This document shows positions 58,098 through 64,000 of a DNA stretch of 64,000 bases, one piece after another (positions within the stretch are counted from its first letter, which is position 1; every line of letters starts with the position of its first letter). Both the position numbers and the translations under genes were made by a program. Source of the DNA: RH-AL1 sp965214415 (GTDB lineage Bacteria; Pseudomonadota; Alphaproteobacteria; Rhizobiales; Beijerinckiaceae); the NCBI GenBank assembly GCA_965214415.1, contig CBDCBQ010000003.1:248001-312000 (forward strand), in the 5' to 3' direction. The notes beneath the pieces were generated by a model, which was not told the DNA's origin, made no database searches, and worked only from the letters and a program-made list of their open reading frames with translations.

Positions 58098-58889
58098 TCA
58101 CGTATAGGCGAGCCGGATCGCGATGATGATGAGATTGTAGATCGCATGCAGCGCGATCGTCGGCTTGATGCTGCCCGCGCGTTCGCGCAACAGACCCAGC
58201 GCGACCGCAAGGGGCAGGACTTGGACGATCCGCGAGTGGTGGGCGTCCCAGTGAATGCCCGCGAAGACGACGAGCGTCGCGAGAAAGCTCGGCCAGAAGG
58301 TGAAGCGCCGTCGTAGCGCGGTGTAGAGCCAGCCGCGAAACAGCAGCTCTTCCGCGATCGGCGCGAAGATGACGAGATTGCCGACGATCGTCGCGATGAG
58401 CAGCACGTCGGTTGGGCCGCTGACGAGCAGGCTGTGGTCGCGCGCATGCTCCGCGGCGTAGGTCGAGAGCGCGATATAACCGAGCGTCACAACCGCGATG
58501 CCGAGCATGTCGCGGCGCACCGGCCAGCCCGCTCGAATGGGTAGGAGGGCCACGAGCGCTGGCCATCTCCGGCCGCCGCGCAGGATCGCGGCGGCGACCG
58601 TCGCGGCGGCGAGGCCAATATAGAGGACGCTGACGACGCCGGCGCCGACGCGGGCGTCGAGCGGGCCGTCGAACTTCAGCTGCTGGACGAGATCGGTCGC
58701 GCCGTCGCGGCCGAGCTCCGCCACGATGGCCACGGACAGGACGAGGGCGGCGGCGGCGCAGAACAGCAGAGCGGCGGCGGCGATGCCGACCATGCTGAAG
58801 GCGAGCGCCAGCGGCCCGAGTGGGCCGGGCATCGGGACGATGGGGGGCGGGACGCCCTGCGGCTCGTTTGCACCGTTCACGAGGTTCAT
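58098..58889 (-). CDS. CPBP-family intramembrane metalloprotease, second copy
   Basis: A 263-residue membrane protein with the CPBP motifs A-E-E-L-L-F-R-G-W-L-Y, A-G-I-H-W-D and H-A-I-Y-N. The N-terminus is proline-rich and soluble (1-25). The C-terminal halves of the two proteins align well (R-E-R-T/A-G-S-I-K in both), so they arose by duplication. It is divergent from ssrA. Confidence 0.88.
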   Translation of the reverse strand: MNLVNGANEPQGVPPPIVPMPGPLGPLALAFSMVGIAAAALLFCAAAALVLSVAIVAELGRDGATDLVQQLKFDGPLDARVGAGVVSVLYIGLAAATVAAAILRGGRRWPALVALLPIRAGWPVRRDMLGIAVVTLGYIALSTYAAEHARDHSLLVSGPTDVLLIATIVGNLVIFAPIAEELLFRGWLYTALRRRFTFWPSFLATLVVFAGIHWDAHHSRIVQVLPLAVALGLLRERAGSIKPTIALHAIYNLIIIAIRLAYT

Positions 58890-58959
58890 CGGCCGGCGTT
58901 CAGTCCACTCTTCCTATGTCGCGATCTCTCGCTTATATTGCGTTCGCCGCACTCGTGGC

Positions 58960-59290
58960 GGCTATGGCGATAAACGGCGTCGAAATAAGCTTTTCGGACC
59001 CGGGGGCGGTACCCGGCGCCTCCACCCGAGCGCATTGGTCGCATCCATACAGATGAGATGGTGCGCTTCGGCGGGGGCGAAATAGGTTCGACGGGAAGTG
59101 TAAAGGACGGACTTTTGCCCGGCATGGTACCGCCGTTATCGGGCTAAACTTATAGTTGCCAACGACAACTATGCTCCGGTGGCCCTCGCCGCGTAATGCG
59201 GTGATGGTACCGATTCAAAGCCCTTTGGGGTAGCACTCAAAGGCGGGGTTCGGAGGCACCTGGCAACAGAAGCCTCCACTTTCGTGCTAG
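58960..59290 (+). ncRNA. ssrA: Circularly permuted (two-piece) tmRNA
   Basis: The acceptor piece comes first: T-arm CCGGG-GGCGGTA-CCCGG (59000-59016), then the 3' acceptor strand CGCCTCC (59017-59023) and A-C-C. After a 45-base spacer with its own stem, the 5' acceptor strand GGGGGCG (59073-59079) and the AGGTTCGACGGG block follow; the two strands pair over seven positions with one G-U. The tag codons (59158-59196) read A-N-D-N-Y-A-P-V-A-L-A-A and TAA, typical for alphaproteobacteria. tmRNA rescues stalled ribosomes and marks the proteins for ClpXP. The outer ends are approximate. The base after ACC is C, not A, so CCA is not fully encoded. Confidence 0.92.
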
Positions 59291-59349
59291 GGTCGCCGCA
59301 CCGAGACGATCGACCTTCACGATCTTCAACCACCACCGCCGAGCCTCGA

Positions 59350-59997
59350 ATGTCGAACGACCTGATCCGCTACGATCTTCTCGTCCAGGAAGCGTTGTGC
59401 GGCGTGGTGAAGAAGGTGCTCGGCGATGCCGCGCGCCACGGTCTTCCCGGCGACCATCATTTCTACATCACCTTCCGCACGCACGCGCCGGGCGTTCGCC
59501 TGTCGACACGGATGCGCGAGCAATACCCGGAGGAGATGACCATCATCCTCCAGCACCAGTACGAGGATCTGAAGGTCGGCGAGCATGGGTTCGAGGTCGG
59601 CCTGTCGTTCAAAAGCATACCGGAAATCCTGCTGATCCCGTTCGAGGCGCTGACCGGCTTCTACGATCCCTCGGTGCCCTTCAACTTCAAGTTCGAGCCG
59701 CAGCCGAACGTCGATTCGGAAGAGGCTGGAGAGCCCGGCGCACCGGCACCTGTCGTCCGCAAGCTGCCCGCGCCGGTCGCGGCGCCGCCGGCGCTTGCGG
59801 CGGTGCCCAGGATCGGCGCCCCGGAAAAAATCGGCACTCCGGAAAAGACCGTGCCCGAGAAGATCGGATCGCCCGAGAAGCAGGGTGCCCCCGGCAAGGC
59901 TCCAAAGCAGCCGGATGTCGCGCCAACGGCCGCGGCCGCTGTGGCGGCGGAGCCGGCGAAGGTCGTGTCCATCGACGCGTTCCGGAAGAAGCCATGA
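59350..59997 (+). CDS. sspB: SspB-type ClpXP adaptor (alphaproteobacterial)
   Basis: A 215-residue protein. Residues 1-125 match alphaproteobacterial SspB (D-L-I-R-Y-D-L-L-V-Q-E-A-L, G-L-P-G-D-H-H-F-Y-I-T-F, Y-P-E-E-M-T-I-I-L-Q-H-Q-Y, G-F-Y-D-P-S-V-P-F). The long tail is Pro/Lys-rich with repeated P-E-K units and ends V-V-S-I-D-A-F-R-K-K-P, which fits the ClpX-binding tail of the family. SspB brings ssrA-tagged proteins to ClpXP; ssrA lies just upstream. Confidence 0.9.
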   Translation: MSNDLIRYDLLVQEALCGVVKKVLGDAARHGLPGDHHFYITFRTHAPGVRLSTRMREQYPEEMTIILQHQYEDLKVGEHGFEVGLSFKSIPEILLIPFEALTGFYDPSVPFNFKFEPQPNVDSEEAGEPGAPAPVVRKLPAPVAAPPALAAVPRIGAPEKIGTPEKTVPEKIGSPEKQGAPGKAPKQPDVAPTAAAAVAAEPAKVVSIDAFRKKP

Positions 59998-60188
59998 CGG
60001 CCGACGTCGTCAATCTGCGCCGGGCTCGCAAGACGCGCGATCGCACGACGCAGTCGCGTATCGCCGCCGCCAATCGCGTGACGCATGGGCGCTCGCGCGC
60101 CGAACAAGATGCCACGGCGACCGAGCTCCAGCGAACGCGGCGTCTGCTCGACGGGCATCGCCTGACGGGCGATGACGAAACCCCGTAA
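59994..60188 (+). CDS. DUF4169 small basic protein
   Basis: A 64-residue, Arg-rich protein of the DUF4169 family (V-V-N-L-R-R-A-R-K-T-R-D-R). Its ATG overlaps the sspB stop by four bases, and it overlaps the next gene by 17 bases, so all three are likely co-transcribed. Function unknown; the family sits between sspB and the ribbon-helix-helix gene in many Rhizobiales. Confidence 0.8.
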   Translation: MTADVVNLRRARKTRDRTTQSRIAAANRVTHGRSRAEQDATATELQRTRRLLDGHRLTGDDETP

Positions 60189-60432
60189 GCCGGCAGGGCA
60201 AAAAACGTCCGGGACCGTTCCGACCGCGATCGTCAAGCATTCCCTCGTCGTCGCGGGACACCGGACCAGCGTGTCGCTCGAGGATGCCTTTTGGAGCGCG
60301 CTGAAAGAGATGGCGCGGGAGCGCGGACACTCGATTGCTGCCCTGGTGGCCGAGATCGATGCCGCACGCGGGGACGCCAATCTGTCCTCGGCGATCCGGG
60401 TCTATCTGCTGCGCGAGAAATCTGAGAACTGA
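60172..60432 (+). CDS. Ribbon-helix-helix domain protein
   Basis: An 86-residue protein with an Arc-like ribbon-helix-helix of the type R-T-S-V-S-L-E-D-A-F-W-S-A-L-K-E-M-A and S-I-A-A-L-V-A-E-I-D. Such small proteins bind DNA as dimers; the target is unknown. No toxin gene follows, so a toxin-antitoxin role is not suggested. Confidence 0.85.
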   Translation: MTKPRKPAGQKTSGTVPTAIVKHSLVVAGHRTSVSLEDAFWSALKEMARERGHSIAALVAEIDAARGDANLSSAIRVYLLREKSEN

Positions 60433-60519
60433 AGTGTTCGTTTCGCACGCGGACCTGAACGGCAGCTGGCGCGACTAAGCAAGAGCGCTCGACGCGCAAC
60501 TTGACTTGAGCGCGCTCGG

Positions 60520-61011
60520 TTAGCGCGGATTGGCACCCTGGCGGAAGGCCGCACCAAAATCCTCGGACGCGACCTCCGCCAGCATCGCGCGCAGCGCGGC
60601 CGCCTTCCGCGCGCCGAGCGCGGCTTCCACGCGCGCCTGAGCGACGCGCCACGATTCGATCGTCTCCTCGAGCTTGGCCTCGCCGCCCGACGTGAGGGAG
60701 ACGCGCTTGGCGCGCGCGTCGCGCGCGTCCGTGTCGAGCCGGAGGTAGCCGTCTCCTTCGAGCGGCTTCAGCGTGTGTCCAAGTGCGTAAAGATCCATCA
60801 CGAGCTCGCGCGCGAGCTCTTTCATGGTCGGCCGGTCCATCGACTCTACGTAGAAGAGCAGGCCGTGCTGCGCCGCCCGCGGGCCGGACGGACGCATCAC
60901 TTCGTCGAAGAGCTGCCCCAGGTGCCGCGTCGCTTTTCGCAACTCGTTGTTGTTGCAGGGGCTAGGCCCGGCGAGGAGCTGGACGGTCATGGCGTCGGAT
61001 CCATCGTTCAT
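60520..61011 (-). CDS. MarR-family transcriptional regulator
   Basis: A 163-residue winged-helix protein: M-D-R-P-T-M-K-E-L-A-R-E-L-V-M-D as the first helices, recognition helix region L-G-H-T-L-K-P-L-E-G-D-G-Y-L-R, and wing D-A-R-A-K-R-V-S-L-T-S-G-G. MarR proteins respond to small phenolic or oxidising compounds. It lies downstream of a broken dehydrogenase gene on the same strand, which may once have been co-regulated. A start at the second Met (8 residues later) is possible. Confidence 0.85.
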   Translation of the reverse strand: MNDGSDAMTVQLLAGPSPCNNNELRKATRHLGQLFDEVMRPSGPRAAQHGLLFYVESMDRPTMKELARELVMDLYALGHTLKPLEGDGYLRLDTDARDARAKRVSLTSGGEAKLEETIESWRVAQARVEAALGARKAAALRAMLAEVASEDFGAAFRQGANPR

Positions 61012-61041
61012 GCGCGCAAGGTAGCGGCCTATGCCACCGTT

Positions 61042-61496
61042 TCAACCTGCCGATAACGGGCGGCCCGGCGCGAAGGCCAGTACCGACGCGATGTTGATGA
61101 TGGCGCCGCTCCCGCGCGCGGCGAACGCCTTGCCGGCGGATGCGGCGAGACGGGTCGGCGCCGAGATGTTGAGTGCGATGTTTCGCTCGAGAGCGTCGGC
61201 GCCGTTGTCGAGCAGGCTGCCGTTGAGGGACATGCCGGCATTGTTCACGAGCATGACGATGTCGGGCGCCGACACCCTCTCTTCCAACGCCGCGAGATCG
61301 GCCTCCTTCGTGAGGTCGGCGCCGATCACCTCGATGTCGCGGCCGGTCTGGCCGCGCGAACGTTCGGCGAGCGCGTCGAGGCGGCCGACGTCGCGGGCGG
61401 CAAGGACAAGATCGTGGCCGCGCCGGGTGAACGATCGGCGTAGCATGCGCCGATGCCGCTCGACGCGCCCGTGACGACGGCGGTGTTGTTGGACAT
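61042..61496 (-). pseudogene. Short-chain dehydrogenase, frameshifted and truncated
   Basis: The N-terminus (M-S-N-N-T-A-V-V-T-G-A-S-S-G-I-G-A) is in one frame; from about 61446 the match continues in another (R-R-G-H-D-L-V-L-A-A-R-D, L-V-N-N-A-G-M-S-L-N-G, G-A-I-I-N-I-A-S-V-L-A-F). It ends before the catalytic Y-x-x-x-K, so about 100 C-terminal residues are lost. With a frameshift and no active site, it must be inactive. Confidence 0.8.
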
Positions 61497-61512
61497 GGTC
61501 GGAGGTCTTCGA

Positions 61513-61532
61513 TTAGGTGCACATGCCACTAA
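61513..61532. promoter_or_regulatory. Imperfect palindrome upstream of the broken dehydrogenase
   Basis: TTAGGTGCACATGCCACTAA: the halves TTAGGTGCAC and the reverse complement of the other half (TTAGTGGCAT) match at seven of ten places. It starts 17 bases upstream of the dehydrogenase start, a place that suits a MarR/HxlR-type operator. It may survive from the time when the gene was active. Confidence 0.4.
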
Positions 61533-61667
61533 ATCGCGCCCGGAGAGATGCATATGCCTGTAAGTTTCCGTGGTCGGGGCCGTTTGATGCTTTCAAGCGG
61601 CTAAGGCTCGGCTTCAGCCGACCGGCCGCCGCCCCGAGTTCGGTCAAGCCGCGGCAGGAAGATAAGC

Positions 61668-64000
61668 CTACCGCTGTCTTGCCAGCACACGCGCGGGCGG
61701 GAACACGACCTCGATCAACGTGCCCTGATCGAGCTTGCTGCGGATCATGAAGGTCGCCTCGTTGGCCTCGACGAGCGCCTTCGTCAGCGGCAGCCCGAGC
61801 CCGGTACCCTCGGTCATCGAGCGCGTCGAGACCTGGCGGAACGGCTCCAGCGCCGCGGCGATATCGGCTTCCGACATGCCGGCCCCCGTGTCGCGGACGC
61901 GGATCACGACCTTGCCGTCCTCCGGCGCGGCGGTGGCGACGATCACCTGGCCACCGGGCTCGTTGAACTTCACCGCGTTCGATAAAAGATTCAGCACGAT
62001 CTGGCGCACCGAGCGCTCATCCGCCTTGATGAGAGGGAGGGTCGGCGCCAGCGACAACCGCATGATCACCCGCTCGCGGCTCGCCTGCGGCTGCATCAGG
62101 CTCACGCATTCGGTGATGACCTTGTTTGCGTCGATCGGGGTCGCCGCCAGCTCCATCCGGCCGGCTTCGATCTTCGAGAGGTCGAGCAGGTCGTTGACCA
62201 GGCTCATCACGTGCGTGCCCGACGTGTGGATGTCGCGCAGGTAGTCCTTGTAGCGCTCGTTGCCGACCGGGCCGAAGCGCTCCTCCAGGATCACTTCGGC
62301 GAAACCGATGATGGCGTTGAGCGGGGTGCGCACCTCGTGGCTGATCTTCGCCAGGAAGTCGGTCTTGGCCGCGCTTGCCGCCTCGGCGTCGTGCTTGGCG
62401 GCCTCGAACTCGTGCTCGACCTTCTTCCAATGGGTCAGGTCGCGGAACAGGGCGCAGAGCCGGTCGTCGGCACCAGCCGGCAACCCTTCCGCCGCCGACG
62501 CGACGCGATCGAGCCGGCCGAGCGTCATGAAGACAGGAATGGCGCCGCCCTGCGGTGCCTTGACCATCAGCTCGCGACCGTCGTTGAGCAAGCTGCGGGT
62601 GGCGCTCGTCGCCAGGCCGTCGAGATAGTCCTTGGCGAGCGCCTGGGTGTCCTGCGGGAACAGGTCGATGAACGGCTTGCCGATCACTTCGCCGCGGTCG
62701 CGGCCGAACAGCGCCTCGCCGGAGCGATTGAGCGACAGCACATCGCCGCGATCGTCGATGACGGCAACGCCATCCGTCGCGGTCTCGAGGATCGCCCGAA
62801 GGTGGCGCAGTTCGATGTCGTCGCGGCGGCGGTCATCGGCGTGTTGGCGCGCCATGGTTTCGATCGCCGCCTCGTGCTCGGCCTCGAGATCCTCGGCCGG
62901 CTGTTGATCGGGCAGCGGCTGCAGCGTCAGCAAGGTGGCCGGCAGCCCATCCCAATGAATGCGTTGCAGGCGGCCGGCGGTCGGGATCACGGCGCCGTCG
63001 CGGTCGCGGACGCCGACAGCTTCGCCGCTCGCGGTATCCGCGGGCTCGCCGCCGAACAGATGCCGAAGCCCACCAACAGCGTGCAACGCGGCCTCGTCGG
63101 CGAACCCGAGCATGTCGAGCAGGCGGCGATTGGCGAAGATCGGGACGTTGTCGCGGCTGACGAGCAAGCCGAGCGCGAGCCGGTCGAGCAGGGCGAAGCC
63201 ATTGCCGGCCGCATCGCCGCCGCGCGGCGCGATCGGGGCTGGCACGGGAGTGGTCGATCCCCCGGGCGGGGGCTCGCTCGGCATGGACGTGGAGATCGCG
63301 GTCGGGGCGACCGCTTGGTCGTCGATTTCCACGGGCGTGTCCGCCGCTACGTCCGGTGCGGGCTCGTCGGCCGGCTTCGGCTCCTCGGCCACGAGCCCGG
63401 CATGGTCGCGCAGGGCGACGCCGAGTGCGTCGAAGGCCAGCAGGTCCTCCGCCGAAAAGCCCTTCTGAGTGGGAAAGGGGACGACGTTGCTCTGCGCGTC
63501 CGACACTCGCGCCGACGGCACGAGCCGCGCCGGCTGGCGGGCGACGACCTTGTCGAGGTGAATGACGCCGTACCCGCGAAAGCCATGGAAGACTCGCTCG
63601 CGATCGGTGGTCGCGACGGCGCCAAGCGCGACAATCACGCCGCCGGGGGCGTCGGCGATCGGCCACTCGACCTCGAGGCCGCTCCAATTGGCTCGACCGG
63701 CGAGCGCTTCGGCGAGCCGGCCGCTCGGATCGAGTCGCGGGGCGATCTCGTGGAAGTTCTTGCCGATAAGATTGCCGTTCGCCTCGCCGACCACCTGATC
63801 GAGCGGGTGCGACATCTGCTGGCAGACGGCCTCCGCATCCGTCTGCCACAAGAAGCGAAGCCGGCGGCTGCCGGGCCACTTGGCGTTCAAGGTGGCTTGG
63901 ATCGCCTCGATGCTCATATGGCCATCGAAACCGGTCGTCTGTTCGGCGGATGTCGCCGCGCCGGTCCTGTGCGCGGCGGGTTCGCGCGAGATGTCCGGCA
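61668..64000 (-). CDS. PAS-domain sensor histidine kinase (PdhS/DivJ-like), 5' end outside window
   Basis: The open frame crosses the right edge, so the first part is missing; the internal ATG at 63917 is only a possible start. Visible: an N-terminal sensor region without clear membrane segments, a Pro/Ala-rich linker (near 63250-63350), two PAS-like domains (the second with V-I-D-D-R-G-D-V-L-S-L-N), then HisKA (phospho-His in K-I-S-H-E-V-R-T-P-L-N-A-I-I-G-F) and HATPase (L-S-N-A-V-K-F-N, D-T-G-A-G-M, G-T-G-L-G-L-P-L). This core is the PleC/DivJ/PdhS type, which controls DivK and through it CtrA. A soluble PdhS role is likely but not proven. Confidence 0.88.
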   Translation of the reverse strand, partial: PDISREPAAHRTGAATSAEQTTGFDGHMSIEAIQATLNAKWPGSRRLRFLWQTDAEAVCQQMSHPLDQVVGEANGNLIGKNFHEIAPRLDPSGRLAEALAGRANWSGLEVEWPIADAPGGVIVALGAVATTDRERVFHGFRGYGVIHLDKVVARQPARLVPSARVSDAQSNVVPFPTQKGFSAEDLLAFDALGVALRDHAGLVAEEPKPADEPAPDVAADTPVEIDDQAVAPTAISTSMPSEPPPGGSTTPVPAPIAPRGGDAAGNGFALLDRLALGLLVSRDNVPIFANRRLLDMLGFADEAALHAVGGLRHLFGGEPADTASGEAVGVRDRDGAVIPTAGRLQRIHWDGLPATLLTLQPLPDQQPAEDLEAEHEAAIETMARQHADDRRRDDIELRHLRAILETATDGVAVIDDRGDVLSLNRSGEALFGRDRGEVIGKPFIDLFPQDTQALAKDYLDGLATSATRSLLNDGRELMVKAPQGGAIPVFMTLGRLDRVASAAEGLPAGADDRLCALFRDLTHWKKVEHEFEAAKHDAEAASAAKTDFLAKISHEVRTPLNAIIGFAEVILEERFGPVGNERYKDYLRDIHTSGTHVMSLVNDLLDLSKIEAGRMELAATPIDANKVITECVSLMQPQASRERVIMRLSLAPTLPLIKADERSVRQIVLNLLSNAVKFNEPGGQVIVATAAPEDGKVVIRVRDTGAGMSEADIAAALEPFRQVSTRSMTEGTGLGLPLTKALVEANEATFMIRSKLDQGTLIEVVFPPARVLARQR

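Noticed and set aside
58918..59056. A small reading frame starting M-S-R-S-L-A-Y-I-A-F-A-A that looks like a signal peptide
   Set aside because: It runs into the tmRNA acceptor piece, whose structure is strongly supported; the hydrophobic start is likely chance.
1..64000. CRISPR arrays, insertion sequences, prophage genes, rRNA operons and replication origin
   Set aside because: No regularly spaced repeats, transposase motifs, phage structural genes, rRNA sequences or DnaA-box cluster were seen.

Overview
The window is high-GC DNA from an alphaproteobacterium, most likely of the order Hyphomicrobiales (Rhizobiales). The evidence is a circularly permuted two-piece tmRNA gene, the CtrA network genes (chpT, rcdA, ctrA, sciP, a DUF1013/TrcR-type regulator and a PdhS/DivJ-like kinase), an Irr-type iron box in front of an mbfA gene, and a PmtA-type phospholipid methyltransferase. 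The genus cannot be told from the sequence. No insertion sequence, prophage or CRISPR array was seen.

Layout. 0-8.5 kb: the end of an arsB-like gene, a DUF606 transporter pair with a MerR regulator, chpT, nfuA, a tandem gamma-carbonic-anhydrase-like gene, xerD, a decayed LysR/tartrate-dehydrogenase pair and a methyltransferase. 8.5-20 kb: dnaE, a Met/Lys-rich small exported protein, mobA, an RlpA-like gene, two phosphoesterases, a peroxiredoxin, GNAT and NUDIX genes, Irr-box/mbfA, and a broken brnTA locus. 20-32 kb: a class III aminotransferase, then a cell-cycle and chemosensory block (rcdA, DUF1192, trcR, cheA-W-Y-B-R, ctrA, fliJ-like, sciP). 32-35.4 kb: mnmA-pmtA, tRNA-Met and two exopolysaccharide gene remnants. 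35.4-48 kb: a divergent NikR-like regulator and a 12-kb operon with an ABC transporter, a creatininase homologue, a GlnT/GmaS-like ligase, two DUF1989 proteins, a urea/guanidine carboxylase and allophanate hydrolase. 49-57.3 kb: tRNA-Gly, then a three-gene assimilatory nitrate/nitrite reductase operon built from unusual fusions. 57.3-64 kb: two CPBP membrane proteases, ssrA (tmRNA) next to sspB, two small genes, a MarR regulator, a broken SDR gene and a PAS sensor kinase that runs off the window.

How it fits together. Two themes stand out. The first is CtrA control: ChpT passes phosphate to CtrA, SciP restrains it, RcdA helps its proteolysis, and rcdA itself has a textbook TTAA-N7-TTAA site upstream. 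ssrA/sspB supply another input to ClpXP. The second is nitrogen scavenging: the 35.4-48 kb operon is best read as import and breakdown of guanidine (or a related compound) to ammonia through carboxyguanidine and allophanate, and it lies next to nitrate assimilation, whose molybdenum cofactor would be matured by mobA at 13 kb.

The best candidates for new biology are the NikR-like regulator with two changed metal ligands facing a perfect GTATTA-N16-TAATAC operator, the creatininase and GlnT-like genes inside the carboxylase operon, the tandem gamma-carbonic-anhydrase whose two halves keep complementary zinc ligands, and a shared docking-like motif in all three nitrate/nitrite proteins. At least eight genes or pairs are broken remnants.
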